This document shows positions 34,047 to 43,783 of a stretch of 64,000 bases of DNA, one piece after another. Position 1 is the stretch's first letter, and the number at the start of each line of letters is the position of its first letter. The position numbers and the translations under genes are program-made. The notes beneath the pieces were generated by a model, which saw only the letters and a list, made by a program, of their open reading frames with translations, was not told where the DNA came from and ran no database searches. This DNA is from Novosphingobium sp. (lineage in GTDB: Bacteria > Pseudomonadota > Alphaproteobacteria > Sphingomonadales > Sphingomonadaceae): the NCBI RefSeq assembly GCF_020852455.1, contig NZ_JADZAT010000010.1:434001-498000 (forward strand). Direction: 5' to 3'.

Positions 34047-36074
34047 GTGAAGCTTCCATTCGACCAGATCCAGTTGCGCTTTCTGACCGCGATGGCCGAG
34101 GCGCTGTTCGATGATTTCGAGGAAATGGCGATCGGGGTCGATCAGGTGGTCGAAAATGTGCAGCAGTTCTTCGCGCTGGTCGGCGGGACCAAGGCGCAGG
34201 AAATCAGCGCATCGCTGCGGATCGCGGAACTGGCGATGGGCCCGTTCTTCAACCGGCTGTCGATCGCCGATCGCAAGGAGCGGATCCGCAGCCGGATGCA
34301 GAACAGCCAGTTCGATGCCTTTCAGGACATGGGCAAGCTGCGCGCGATCATCTATTTCGGCTATTACGGGCACTGGGTCGATCCGATCGGCCATACCAAC
34401 CCTGATGGCGGGCAGAGTGCCAACCGCGACAATCCGGTGCTGCAGCAGATCGGGTTCACCCTGCCCAAATTCCGTCAGCGCGGGGCGGGCGAGGTGCCGC
34501 TTGAACGGGTTGAGGGGCGCGAGATTGCAGGTGAGCATGTGGTGCCTGTTGCCGGGTTGCCAGGTGACATTGATGTGATCGTGGTCGGCTCCGGATCGGG
34601 CGGTGCAGTGGCGGCGCACAACCTCGCAAAGCGCGGGCACAAGGTATTGATTGTTGAGGCCGGGCCGTTCCACCCCAGCCAGAGCATCACCCACGAGGAA
34701 CGCCGGATGGTCCCCGCGCTGTTCAAGCACGGCGCCCTGCAATCGAGCCGCGACAACGATTTCATCGTCTTCCAGGGCCGCAATGTCGGCGGCTCGCCCA
34801 CGATCAACAACGGCATCTGCCTGCGCATGAAAGGCGACCGGCTGAGCCATCCCATGGCACCCGACATTTTCGCCAAATGGGCCAGCATCGGCGCCCCGAT
34901 CGACGAGGCGCGGTTCATGCAGGCCTATGATGCGGTTCACGCCGAGCTGCAACTGGGTGAGGCTGAGCCTCGATCGGGCAAGAGCAATGGCACGCACCTG
35001 CTTGAAAGCTGGACCAATTTTTCAGCGGCCACGCAGGACGATTGGTTCCGCCAGGCCAAATCCGGCTGGTTCACCAAGAACTTTGGCCCGCCGGGAAGTG
35101 CGGCGGCCTGCGCCTATTGCGGCTATTGCAACACCGGCTGCCCCTATGGCCGCAAGCTGGGCATGGCGCAGACCTATCTGCCCTGGGCCTGCAGCCGCCA
35201 CGGCGCACGGATCCTGGCCGATACCAAAGTCGACAAGATCCTCTGGGCACGCGGCGGCGGAGGCAAGAAGCGCGCGACCGGCGTGCAGGTGATCGATCCT
35301 GAAGGCGTGGTCCGGGTGATCCCGGCGCGCAAGGGGGTGGTGGTCGCGGCCGGGACGATCGCCAGTTCGCTGCTGCTCGAACGCAGCGGAATTGGCGGGA
35401 CCGGTCACCAGATCTCGCTCAACGTCGCCTCGCCGATCATCGCGCTGATGCCCGAGGGTCGTAGCCCCGCTTGGGACGAGGACCAGATGACCAGCGTGGT
35501 CGATTGCGGCCAGTTCCTGCTGGAAAGCCACTTTCAGCCGCCGATGTCGATGGCCTCGATGATGCCGGGCTGGTTCGGCGAGATGGACCGGCGGATGCGG
35601 TCCTACAACCGGGTCGTTTCGGCCGGTATCCTGTTCCCGGCCGACCGGCGTGGCAATCTGGTGGGGGGCAAGCTGGATGTGAAACTGACGCTGGACGATA
35701 TCCAGCTGATCCGCCGCGCTTCGGTCACACTGGCAGCGGTCCATTTCGCGGGCGGTGCGCAGGAAGTCTATCCCGCGCTGCTCAAGGGTCAGACCTTGAC
35801 TCCGGGGGTGGATCTTGACGCGTTCTACCGCGATGCGGTGAAGGAAGCTGACGACATCACTCTGTCCAGCTCGCACCCGCAGGGCGGCAATCCGATCCAC
35901 GAAGATCCCAGTGAAGGCGTGGTCGATCCGCAATGCCGCCTGCACGCGGCGGATAATGTGCTGGTCACCGATGCCAGCGTCTTTCCCAGCTGCATCCGGG
36001 TCAACGCGCAGTACACCACCATGGCGATGGCGCACTATGCCACTGGGTTCGCGGACCCGTTCGCGGCGGACTAG
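34047..36074 (+). CDS. GMC oxidoreductase of the long-chain alcohol oxidase (FAO) type
   Basis: A 675-residue flavoprotein. A helical N-terminal domain of about 170 residues precedes the FAD-binding segment DVIVVGSGSGGAVAA (GSGSGG at 181-186). A cysteine cluster CAYCGYCNTGC (Cys 355, 358, 361, 365) follows, as in fatty-alcohol oxidases and bacterial relatives. The C-terminal GMC segments are SSSHPQGGNP and DASVFPSCIRVNAQYTT. Likely oxidises long-chain or bulky alcohols. The start is a GTG with GGGGGG six bases before it. Its TAG overlaps the DUF4169 stop in CTAG. Confidence 0.85.
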   Translation: MKLPFDQIQLRFLTAMAEALFDDFEEMAIGVDQVVENVQQFFALVGGTKAQEISASLRIAELAMGPFFNRLSIADRKERIRSRMQNSQFDAFQDMGKLRAIIYFGYYGHWVDPIGHTNPDGGQSANRDNPVLQQIGFTLPKFRQRGAGEVPLERVEGREIAGEHVVPVAGLPGDIDVIVVGSGSGGAVAAHNLAKRGHKVLIVEAGPFHPSQSITHEERRMVPALFKHGALQSSRDNDFIVFQGRNVGGSPTINNGICLRMKGDRLSHPMAPDIFAKWASIGAPIDEARFMQAYDAVHAELQLGEAEPRSGKSNGTHLLESWTNFSAATQDDWFRQAKSGWFTKNFGPPGSAAACAYCGYCNTGCPYGRKLGMAQTYLPWACSRHGARILADTKVDKILWARGGGGKKRATGVQVIDPEGVVRVIPARKGVVVAAGTIASSLLLERSGIGGTGHQISLNVASPIIALMPEGRSPAWDEDQMTSVVDCGQFLLESHFQPPMSMASMMPGWFGEMDRRMRSYNRVVSAGILFPADRRGNLVGGKLDVKLTLDDIQLIRRASVTLAAVHFAGGAQEVYPALLKGQTLTPGVDLDAFYRDAVKEADDITLSSSHPQGGNPIHEDPSEGVVDPQCRLHAADNVLVTDASVFPSCIRVNAQYTTMAMAHYATGFADPFAAD

Positions 36075-36247
36075 TTGTCGCGCTTCTTGCCGTCCAGCTC
36101 GCGCGCGGCCCGCGCGGCTTCGGCCTGACGGGCAGAGCGATCGGCCTTGGTCTGGCCGAATTTGGCTCGGTTAGCCTGGGCCTGGTCGGCCTTTTCGGCG
36201 CGGGCCTTGGCCTTGCGGGCCAGGCGCAGATTGATCACTTCGGCCAT
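36071..36247 (-). CDS. DUF4169 family small basic protein
   Basis: A 58-residue protein, MAEVINLRLARKAKAR..., rich in Arg, Lys and Ala, the hallmark of DUF4169. Function unknown. The ATG at 36247 starts two bases after the greB stop, so it is the last gene of an slt/greB/DUF4169 run. Its stop overlaps the stop of the GMC gene in the palindrome CTAG. Confidence 0.8.
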   Translation of the reverse strand: MAEVINLRLARKAKARAEKADQAQANRAKFGQTKADRSARQAEAARAARELDGKKRDN

Positions 36248-36249
36248 GC

Positions 36250-36738
36250 TCAAGCAGTGGCGGGATAGGTGATTGCCATCACTTCCCACTCCTTTTCGCC
36301 GCCCGGTAGCTGAACCTTGCGCAGATCGCCCACCGCCGCACCGCGCAGAGCGCGGGCCAGCGGGGCGCTCCAGCCGATCAGCCCCGCAGACGCATCCTGC
36401 TCGTCATCGCCGACCAGCGTCACCGTGCGGTGCAGGTCATCTTCGTCGGCGATGGTCACGGTCGCGCCGAACCAGGCGCGGCCATGGTCCTGCTGCCGGA
36501 CCGGATCGATCACCCGGCAATGCTTCATTCGCCGGGCCAGATGCGCCAGCTCACGATCGATTTCGCGCATGCGCTTGCGGCCATAGAGGTAATCGCCGTT
36601 CTCGCTGCGATCGCCATTGCCCGCAGCCCAGCTGACGATCTCGACAATCGCCGGACGTTCGGTGCCCAGCAGGTGATCGTACCGCGCCCGCAGCGACGCC
36701 ATCCCGGCTGGCGTGATCGGCGGACCTTCTGGCTTCAT
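36250..36738 (-). CDS. greB: transcription elongation factor GreB
   Basis: A 162-residue Gre factor that helps stalled RNA polymerase cleave backtracked RNA. The N-terminal coiled coil carries GDRSENGDYLYGRKRMREID, with the acidic tip residues needed for cleavage. The C-terminal FKBP-like domain has TVTLVGDDEQDAS and the ending LRGAAVGDLRKVQLPGGEKEWEV. The residues RMREID and the basic patch fit GreB better than GreA. It overlaps the slt stop by four bases (ATGA). Confidence 0.85.
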   Translation of the reverse strand: MKPEGPPITPAGMASLRARYDHLLGTERPAIVEIVSWAAGNGDRSENGDYLYGRKRMREIDRELAHLARRMKHCRVIDPVRQQDHGRAWFGATVTIADEDDLHRTVTLVGDDEQDASAGLIGWSAPLARALRGAAVGDLRKVQLPGGEKEWEVMAITYPATA

Positions 36739-38720
36739 CCCGGATACCGCTTGCCCAGGAACTGGCTGAGCGGATTGGTACCCTTCATCCGGGCGCGCTG
36801 CGGATACATCGCTTCATAGACCACCGCGTTTTCCAGCACCCGCTGCACATAGTTGCGGGTTTCGGGCAGGGTGATCCGTTCGACCCATTCGACCCAGTCG
36901 ATCGCGCCGGTGCGCGGATCGCCATTGGCGCGCAGCCACTTGTTCACGTTGCCGGGACCGGCGTTGTAGGCCGCGACGGCCAGCGGATAGCTGCCGCCGT
37001 AATATTCCAGCATGCGCCGGAAATAGCCGTCGCCCAGCGTCAGGTTGTAACCGGCATCGCTCATCAGCGCCTGCCGGTCATAGGCGAGGCCCATCTTGCC
37101 GGCCTGTTCGTTGGCGGTGCCGGGCATCAGTTGCATCAAGCCGCGCGCCCCGGCATGGCTCAGCGCGTTCATCGCAAACTGGCTTTCCTGGCGGCTGATC
37201 GCATGGACCATGGTCCAGTTCGATCCGACCGGAACCGGGATCAGCGGATAGCTGGTCGAGCGGAAGATGCCGTGCCCGTCGATGTGGGCGGCCTGGCCCA
37301 GGATCACGCCCAGATCGCGCCGACCAAGCTCACGTGCCAGATCGGCCACCAACACGTGATCAGTCTCGCTCTCGGCCTGATCGGCCAGTTCCTTGAAGAA
37401 TCGGACAGCGGTCGGCCAGTCGCTTTCGCGGGCCACTTCACGCACGGCCAGGGTCAGCGGGCGGGCGTTGAATGCCGCGCGGTCGCTGGCAGTGGGCACG
37501 GAGCGGGGGGCTCCGGCCAGGGCAGGCAGCGGCAGGCCAAGCCGCTCAAGTGCAAGCAGGCCATAGTACTGGTCGGGGTACTGCGCAGCTTCCTGGAAAT
37601 GTCGCGTGGCGCCTTGCGCATCGCCCGCCTGGGCCAGCGCCCGTCCGGCCCAGTAGAAGCCCTTGGACCGGGTCTGCGGGGTCCGCGCGGCAGCGCCGTA
37701 ACGCCAGAACAGCGGCGCGGCGCGGCGGCCATCGCCCAGGGCATAGAGTGCTTTCCAGCCGCCCAGCCACATCAGCGAGGTATAATCATCGCGGATCGCA
37801 TAGCTTTGCAGAGAAACGTCGGTGCCGGGGGCGAACATGTCGTCCACCGAAGCCGCGACCTGGACAGCACCGCTGGCATCGGCTTTGCGGGCAACGGCGA
37901 GCAGTTCGCCGATCCATTTGCGCGGTTCACGCGGCGGCGTGGCAAAACGGGGGCGCGTGGTCAGCAGCGTTGCCGCTGATTGCGCCAGCCCCTTGTTCCG
38001 CAGGTAGCGGCTGCGGTTATAGACATAGCCCGGATCGGCCAGCGCATCGGCCTGGGGCATCACCCCGCCGACATAGGGATCGAGCCCCTGAACCATCGCC
38101 AGTCGCGCCGAAAACAGCGCGGCCTTCGCAGGCGACACCCGGGGCAGCTGGCGTCCGCCCTGATCGGGCGCGTTTGACCACAACAGCGCGTCCATCCGCC
38201 GGTCATGGTCGTCGGGAGTCAGGCTGGTGCCAAGCCGGGCCAGCAGCGTGGCTTCCGCCGCATCGCTCATCATCCCGCCGCGCCAGGCTTCGCGGGCCAT
38301 CTGCGCGGCTTCGGGCCGGCCCAGCGCATAGAGCGCCAGCGCATAGTGCGCGCGGCCCGGATTGGTCAGCGGCGGGAAACGGTCGAAATAACCGGCCACC
38401 TGGCGCGGATCGACCGCTTCGCGGTCCAGCGCCTTTTCAGCCGCGGCGCGCAGCTTGCTCTCTTCGGGCAGGCCCGGATAGGCCAGCAGGAAGCCGGAAT
38501 AGTCGGAAAACTGGTATTGCTCGCTCTTCGAAAGCAGCTTCCAGCGTTCGATCGCCATTACCATGTTGCCCGGCGGCAGCGCCTTCAGCGCGACGCGGGC
38601 GTGGTCCCACTGGCGTCCGTCCTCACCCATCAGCTGATCGTCCTGGGCACGGGCCAGGGTGGGTGAGAAAGCCAGCATTGCCAGCGCCGAAGCAAGAGTT
38701 GCGCGTTGCATGCTGGACAT
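36735..38720 (-). CDS. soluble lytic murein transglycosylase, second paralogue
   Basis: A 661-residue periplasmic peptidoglycan-cleaving enzyme. Signal peptide LASALAMLAFSPTLARA; a long helical repeat superhelix; C-terminal Slt domain with VHAISRQESQFAMNALSHAG (acid Glu), GARGLMQLMPGTA and VAAYNAGPGNVNKW. It is only distantly like the Slt at 3.2-5.0 kb. Starts at 38720 and 38711 (both ATG) are possible; I give the longer. It heads a coupled run with greB and DUF4169 and is divergent from dapA, a neighbourhood often seen in alphaproteobacteria. Confidence 0.92.
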   Translation of the reverse strand: MSSMQRATLASALAMLAFSPTLARAQDDQLMGEDGRQWDHARVALKALPPGNMVMAIERWKLLSKSEQYQFSDYSGFLLAYPGLPEESKLRAAAEKALDREAVDPRQVAGYFDRFPPLTNPGRAHYALALYALGRPEAAQMAREAWRGGMMSDAAEATLLARLGTSLTPDDHDRRMDALLWSNAPDQGGRQLPRVSPAKAALFSARLAMVQGLDPYVGGVMPQADALADPGYVYNRSRYLRNKGLAQSAATLLTTRPRFATPPREPRKWIGELLAVARKADASGAVQVAASVDDMFAPGTDVSLQSYAIRDDYTSLMWLGGWKALYALGDGRRAAPLFWRYGAAARTPQTRSKGFYWAGRALAQAGDAQGATRHFQEAAQYPDQYYGLLALERLGLPLPALAGAPRSVPTASDRAAFNARPLTLAVREVARESDWPTAVRFFKELADQAESETDHVLVADLARELGRRDLGVILGQAAHIDGHGIFRSTSYPLIPVPVGSNWTMVHAISRQESQFAMNALSHAGARGLMQLMPGTANEQAGKMGLAYDRQALMSDAGYNLTLGDGYFRRMLEYYGGSYPLAVAAYNAGPGNVNKWLRANGDPRTGAIDWVEWVERITLPETRNYVQRVLENAVVYEAMYPQRARMKGTNPLSQFLGKRYPG

Positions 38721-38787
38721 TATCGGCAAAGGCTCCTTATGGCGCGATGAACGGCGGCCCTATGCGGCAGTTACGGGGAACAAGGCA

Positions 38788-39669
38788 ATGTTTTCGGGAT
38801 CGATACCCGCTCTGGTGACTCCTTTTCGCGACGGAACGATTGACGAGGGTGCGTTCCGGCGGCTGGTCGAATGGCAAGTGGCTGAAGGATCAAGCGCTTT
38901 GGTGCCTTGCGGGACCACGGGTGAGGCGCCGACCATCACCAGCGAGGAGCAGCACCGCCTGTTCGAAGTCTGCGTCGATGCGGCGGGCGGCAAGGTTCCG
39001 GTGATCGCTGGCTGCGGATCGAACGACACCCAGACCGCGCTGTGGCACATGCAGGTTGCCAAGGATCTGGGCTGCCAGGCGGCGCTGATGGTCGCGCCCT
39101 ATTACAACCGGCCCAGCCAGGAAGGGCTGTTGGCGCACTTCAGCTATCTGGCCGAACAGGTCGATCTGCCGATGGTGCTTTACAATGTGCCAGGCCGGAC
39201 GGTGACCGATATCAAGCCGGAGACCACGATCGAACTGGCCCGCCGCTTTCCGGGGCGGATCGTGGGGATCAAGGACGCCAGCGGCGACATGACCCGGCTG
39301 ACCGCGCACCGGATCGGTGCGGGCACCCAGTTCATCCAGCTGTGCGGCAACGATGACATGGCGCTGCACTACAATGCCGGGGGCGGGGTGGGTTGCATCT
39401 CGGTCACCGCCAATGTCGCGCCACGGCTGTGTGCGGATTTCCAGGCGGCGACGCTTTCGGGCGATATGGCCAAGGCCCACGAACTCAACGAGCGGCTGTT
39501 CCCGCTGCACCAGGCGCTGTTCACCGATGCCAGCCCGGCACCGGTGAAGTATGCCCTGTCGCGGGTGCTGGGCTGGATTGGCGAAGACGTGCGCCTGCCA
39601 TTGGTCAAGGCCAGCGCGGAAAGCCGCAAGGCGGTGGATTCCGCGCTGGAATGGGCTGGGCTGGTCTAG
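38788..39669 (+). CDS. dapA: 4-hydroxy-tetrahydrodipicolinate synthase
   Basis: A 293-residue DapA that condenses pyruvate and aspartate semialdehyde, the first committed step to diaminopimelate and lysine. SGSIPALVTPF opens the TIM barrel, LVPCGTTGEAPTI binds substrate, YNVPGRT carries the catalytic Tyr and VGIKDASGDM the Schiff-base Lys. The ATG at 38788 is supported by the family N terminus; an upstream frame overlaps slt. It heads the dapA...smpB-DUF2062-cckA neighbourhood. Confidence 0.96.
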   Translation: MFSGSIPALVTPFRDGTIDEGAFRRLVEWQVAEGSSALVPCGTTGEAPTITSEEQHRLFEVCVDAAGGKVPVIAGCGSNDTQTALWHMQVAKDLGCQAALMVAPYYNRPSQEGLLAHFSYLAEQVDLPMVLYNVPGRTVTDIKPETTIELARRFPGRIVGIKDASGDMTRLTAHRIGAGTQFIQLCGNDDMALHYNAGGGVGCISVTANVAPRLCADFQAATLSGDMAKAHELNERLFPLHQALFTDASPAPVKYALSRVLGWIGEDVRLPLVKASAESRKAVDSALEWAGLV

Positions 39670-39677
39670 TGTCTTGA

Positions 39678-40124
39678 TCAGCGCTTCCGGCGCAGCGGCT
39701 CCATCGGCTGGGCGACATAGCGGGCCCAGACATAGCGCCACGGCATCACGATGTAGGCGACGATGATCCCGATGCAGTCGTGGAACAGCGCCTCGATATC
39801 GGCCGTCCATTTGCCGGCCAGCCAAGACCGGAACGCGATCATCACGATCCAGACGGTTTTCCAGAGCGTCTCGTACAGCATCAGCGGCAGCATCTGCATG
39901 GGATAGCGCACGCCCAGCAGCGCCATCAGCGCCAGTGCGCCCAGCATCGATTTGGATAGCCCGCGATCGACCGGCCAGCCGGCGAATTCGAAGATCAGTC
40001 TGTACCAGACAAAGCTGCCCATCACGAGCGCCATCAGCAGGAAGGTCAGGCGCATCACATTGATCCGCCACATGGCGACTTCAGGGAAAACCGGGGCAGG
40101 TGCCGCTTCGGATTGGGCTGTCAT
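39678..40124 (-). CDS. conserved hypothetical membrane protein
   Basis: A 148-residue protein with about four hydrophobic helices (VMRLTFLLMALVMGSFVWY, SMLGALALMALLGV, YETLWKTVWIVMIAF, IGIIVAYIVMPWRYVW). No family comes to mind; the pattern of short loops with conserved-looking Trp and Pro is typical of small sphingomonad membrane proteins. It lies in reverse between dapA and smpB, eight bases from the dapA stop. The ATG at 40124 gives MTAQSEAAP. Confidence 0.7.
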   Translation of the reverse strand: MTAQSEAAPAPVFPEVAMWRINVMRLTFLLMALVMGSFVWYRLIFEFAGWPVDRGLSKSMLGALALMALLGVRYPMQMLPLMLYETLWKTVWIVMIAFRSWLAGKWTADIEALFHDCIGIIVAYIVMPWRYVWARYVAQPMEPLRRKR

Positions 40125-40171
40125 CAGGTTGCCTCGCAAGTTGGATGTCTGCGCGCTTCTTGCGGCGAGGC

Positions 40172-40189
40172 GTATTGTCTGGGCAATAC
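40172..40189. promoter_or_regulatory. dyad GTATTG-N6-CAATAC in divergent spacer
   Basis: A perfect 6+6 inverted repeat with a six-base centre lies between the divergent membrane-protein and smpB genes. The size is right for a dimeric regulator, but no regulator gene is adjacent and no second copy is visible, so this is weak. Confidence 0.25.
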
Positions 40190-40309
40190 ACGTGATATGA
40201 CCGAACCCGACAGCTTTTGACCTTAGCCATCCTGATCGGCGGTCATGTGCGACAATCGTGTGATCCCCCGTTCCCTTTTGCCCACACAGTCCCTACATGC
40301 CCCTCAATC

Positions 40310-40792
40310 ATGGCCCGTCCGACCCACGCCCAGTTCGACAAGAAGAAGATCGTCGCCGAAAACCGCCGTGCGCGGTACGATTATCATATCGAGGATACGA
40401 CCGAGGCCGGGATCGCGCTGGTCGGTACCGAGGTGAAGAGCCTGCGCTTTGGCGAGGGCTCGATCGCCGAATCCTATGCTGAAGTGAAGAACGGCGAAGT
40501 CTGGCTGATCAATTCGAACGTACCCGAATTCAGCCACGGCAACCGCTTCAACCACGAGCCCAAGCGCCCCCGCAAGTTGTTGCTGCACGAGCGCGAGATC
40601 GCGCGCTTTACCGGCGCGGTTGAGCGCAAGGGGATGACGCTGGTGCCGCTGGCAATCTATTTCAACAGCCGCGGGCGCGCCAAGGTTGAACTGGCGCTGG
40701 CCAAGGGCAAAAATGTGGCGGACAAGCGCGCAACGATCAAGGATCGCGACTGGAAGCGAGACCAGCAGCGGATTATGCGGGAACACAAATGA
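40310..40792 (+). CDS. smpB: SsrA-binding protein SmpB
   Basis: A 160-residue tmRNA-binding protein needed for trans-translation rescue of stalled ribosomes. [38 protein letters not shown] and [12 protein letters not shown] are the family segments, and the C-terminal tail ends [15 protein letters not shown] chose the ATG at 40310 because upstream residues do not match the family. It overlaps the DUF2062 gene by ATGA. The tmRNA gene itself is not in this window. Confidence 0.96.
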   Translation: MARPTHAQFDKKKIVAENRRARYDYHIEDTTEAGIALVGTEVKSLRFGEGSIAESYAEVKNGEVWLINSNVPEFSHGNRFNHEPKRPRKLLLHEREIARFTGAVERKGMTLVPLAIYFNSRGRAKVELALAKGKNVADKRATIKDRDWKRDQQRIMREHK

Positions 40793-41358
40793 TCCGTCTG
40801 CTGCAACCCATCGCCGCCTGGGCGCACCGTAACATGCCCAAGCGTGAAGAGCTTGAGCACAACCGCTGGCTGGGCCCGTTCGCGCGCCGGCCTGAGCTGT
40901 GGCGTTTCACCCGCCGCTCGGTGCCGCGCGGGGTGGCCGTCGGACTGCTGGTGGGGATCTTTGCGCTGATCCCGGGAATCCAGATCCTGGGGGCGGCGCT
41001 GATGTGCATGCCGGTGCGCGGCAATATTCCGCTGGCAGCCCTGATGACGTTCCTGTCCAATCCGGCAACCACGCCGTTCATCCTGATCGGATCGGCCTGG
41101 GTCGGCAACCGGTTCGGCTTCCATGCCGATCTGTCCACACTGCAGATGCTCTATTCGCACAGCGCGAGTTTGGCCGACTGGACCAACTGGTTCCTGTCTG
41201 ACGCCGCACCCGCCGTGCTGTTCGGCCTGTTCGTGATCTCCACGATTACCGCGACGGTTGGTTATCTGGTCGCCTCGTTCGGCTGGAACTGGTGGATCGG
41301 ACACAAGCATCGCGCCCGCTTCCAGCGCGGGATTACATCGGAACCGAAAACGCCATGA
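40789..41358 (+). CDS. DUF2062 domain-containing membrane protein
   Basis: A 189-residue protein of DUF2062 with two to three hydrophobic helices: [20 protein letters not shown], then [19 protein letters not shown] (the conserved NPATTPF motif), then [19 protein letters not shown]. Function unknown. It is joined by four-base overlaps to smpB upstream and cckA downstream, so all three are made from one message. Confidence 0.88.
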   Translation: MIRLLQPIAAWAHRNMPKREELEHNRWLGPFARRPELWRFTRRSVPRGVAVGLLVGIFALIPGIQILGAALMCMPVRGNIPLAALMTFLSNPATTPFILIGSAWVGNRFGFHADLSTLQMLYSHSASLADWTNWFLSDAAPAVLFGLFVISTITATVGYLVASFGWNWWIGHKHRARFQRGITSEPKTP

Positions 41359-43769
41359 ACCTGCCCGCCGCCGCGCCGCGCCGGGCCGCCGGCGAGCAGG
41401 GGGTGATCGGCGCGGCGCTGCTGGCAAGCGCGGCGCTGGTCTGGTTCGCGACCGGCGAATGGATGACACTGCTGGTGTTCCTGGCCGGGGTCCTGGCACT
41501 GGGAGCGATCGCCTGGGTGCTGACCCGCCGCACCGCCAAAACGCCCGAGGCCGAGCTGGCCTTGCCCGACTGGTCGGTTACCGTCGCCGCGATTGATCGC
41601 AGCGATTGCGCGGTGGCGATCACCGATCGCGCCGGACGGCTGGTCTGCGCCAACCCGCGCTATGAAAGCTGGTTCGGGATCGGCCACGCACCGCCGCGCC
41701 TGCCGGCCGACAATGCCAGCCTTGAACGGCTGGCCAAGGCTGGCCGTGCGGCCTGGCGTGATGGCAAGGGGCTGGCCGACCTGATCGAGGGCGAAGCCGG
41801 CCGCTGGAAGGCGCAGGTGCTGCGCGCCGGGCGCGGCGATGACTATCTGGTCTGGACGATTACCCCGCTGTCCGCGCCTGATCTGGTTGCCGAACTGGTT
41901 CCGCATCTTGATGGTAAGCTGGGCCGGGCGCTGGCGCAGGCCGGGTTCAGCCTGGCGATCGTCGATCCCGATGGCCTGATCCGCGCCGCCAGTTCCGGTT
42001 TTGCTGCGCGCGCCACTGGTGATGGCGCCGCGATCCTGACCGGCAAGGAATTCACCAGCCTGCTGCGTCAGGACGAGGCGGACCGGATCACCTGGGCCCG
42101 CGATGGCAAGCGCGGCGCGCCGCTGACGATGTTCTACATGCCGGTTGCCGATCCCGATGCTGCCGTCGAACCCGATTACGATTCCACCCCCTCGCTGATC
42201 GTGATTGCCGATCACGGCGTGGGGCTGGGCGGCGGGGCCAGTGAAGGCGCGGCTTCGGTTCCGCACCTTGAAGCCTTGCTGGGACAATTACCGCTGGGCC
42301 TGGCCATGGCCGATCGCGATGGGCGACTGCTGTTTGCCAACAATGCTTTCATGCGCGCCGCCGGGCGCGATGGCGATCCGCCGCCGATCTACCCGACCGA
42401 TCTGGTGGTTCAGGAAGACAAGGGTCCGATCTCCGACGCGATCCGCCGCTTTGCGCAGGGCCCCGCCAGCAGCGGCGACCTGGCGGTGCGGCTGAAGGGC
42501 CAGGCCGAAGATCCGGTAACGCTGAGCCTGGCGGGTGTGCGCGGGCTGGGCGAGGCGGCAGTGCTGCTGGGGCTGACCGACAATACCGAGGAAACCCGGC
42601 TCAAGCGGCAGGTGGCCCAGGCCACCAAGATGCAGGCGGTAGGCCAGCTCGCCGGCGGGGTGGCGCACGATTTCAACAATGTGCTGACCGCGATCCTGGG
42701 CACCTGCGACCTGATGCTGCTGCGCCATACCCCCGGTGACAGCGACTATGACGATATCCAGCAGATCCGCGCCAATTCGAACCGCGCGGCCAGCCTGACG
42801 CGTCAGTTGCTGGCCTTCAGCCGTCAGCAGACGCTGCGCCCCGAAGTGCTGCAACTGCCCGATGTGGTTTCCGACATCTCGCAGATGCTAAAGCGCCTGA
42901 TCGGTGAGAAGATCCAGCTGACCGTCACCCATGACCGCGATCTGGGCCCGGTTCGCGCCGATCCGACCCAGCTGGAACAGGTGATCGTCAACCTGGCGGT
43001 GAATGCCCGCGATGCCATGCTGTCAAAGGGCGATAGCGGCAAGCTGGCGATCGCGACCCGGAAGGTTACCGCAGCGCAGGTGCGCGGCATGCGCAATGCG
43101 ATCATGCCGCAAGTCGATTACACCGCACTGGTGGTGCAGGACACCGGCACCGGCATTGCGCCTGACAATCTGGGCAAGATTTTCGAACCCTTCTTCACCA
43201 CCAAGGAACAGGGGAAGGGGACCGGGCTGGGGCTTTCGACCGTTTACGGGATCGTCAAGCAATCGGGCGGCTTCATTTTTGCCGATAGCGAGATGGGCAA
43301 GGGCACGACCTTTACGGTCTATTTCCCGGTCCACCATGGCCCAGTCGAAAAGTCTGTCGGCACGGCCGAACTCGCCGCAGCCGCGCCGCAAAGCGAATGG
43401 TCGGGCGGAGGCAAGATCCTGCTGGTCGAGGACGAGGACATGGTCCGCGCGGTCGCCGAACGCGCGCTGACCCGGGCCGGCTTTGAAGTCACCACCGCCA
43501 GCGATGGCGACGAAGGGCTGGAAGTGATCGAAAGCGGCGCCCCCTTCGATCTGATCGTGTCCGATGTCGTAATGCCAGCGATGGACGGCCCCAGCATGGC
43601 CCGCGAAGTGCGCAAGCTGCGCCCGTCCATGCCGATCCTGTTCATGTCGGGCTATGCCGAGGAACAGCTGCGCAAGGAACTGGACCTCGACAATGTCGAA
43701 TTCCTGCCCAAGCCATTCACCGTTCAGCAAATCTGCGACAAGGTGGGAGCAGTGCTGGCCGGCGGATAG
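41355..43769 (+). CDS. cckA: CckA hybrid sensor histidine kinase
   Basis: An 804-residue kinase of the alphaproteobacterial cell-cycle phosphorelay CckA-ChpT-CtrA. Two N-terminal membrane helices, then PAS-like regions (about 75-180 and 300-400), the DHp helix with His438 in GGVAHDFNNVLTAILG, an ATPase domain with VNLAVNARDAM and GKGTGLGLSTVYGIVKQSGG, and a C-terminal receiver with Asp737 in LIVSDVVMPAMDG. The ATG at 41355 overlaps the DUF2062 stop. The placement after smpB and dapA matches other sphingomonads. Confidence 0.93.
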   Translation: MNLPAAAPRRAAGEQGVIGAALLASAALVWFATGEWMTLLVFLAGVLALGAIAWVLTRRTAKTPEAELALPDWSVTVAAIDRSDCAVAITDRAGRLVCANPRYESWFGIGHAPPRLPADNASLERLAKAGRAAWRDGKGLADLIEGEAGRWKAQVLRAGRGDDYLVWTITPLSAPDLVAELVPHLDGKLGRALAQAGFSLAIVDPDGLIRAASSGFAARATGDGAAILTGKEFTSLLRQDEADRITWARDGKRGAPLTMFYMPVADPDAAVEPDYDSTPSLIVIADHGVGLGGGASEGAASVPHLEALLGQLPLGLAMADRDGRLLFANNAFMRAAGRDGDPPPIYPTDLVVQEDKGPISDAIRRFAQGPASSGDLAVRLKGQAEDPVTLSLAGVRGLGEAAVLLGLTDNTEETRLKRQVAQATKMQAVGQLAGGVAHDFNNVLTAILGTCDLMLLRHTPGDSDYDDIQQIRANSNRAASLTRQLLAFSRQQTLRPEVLQLPDVVSDISQMLKRLIGEKIQLTVTHDRDLGPVRADPTQLEQVIVNLAVNARDAMLSKGDSGKLAIATRKVTAAQVRGMRNAIMPQVDYTALVVQDTGTGIAPDNLGKIFEPFFTTKEQGKGTGLGLSTVYGIVKQSGGFIFADSEMGKGTTFTVYFPVHHGPVEKSVGTAELAAAAPQSEWSGGGKILLVEDEDMVRAVAERALTRAGFEVTTASDGDEGLEVIESGAPFDLIVSDVVMPAMDGPSMAREVRKLRPSMPILFMSGYAEEQLRKELDLDNVEFLPKPFTVQQICDKVGAVLAGG

Positions 43770-43783
43770 GAAGGAGCCCCACG

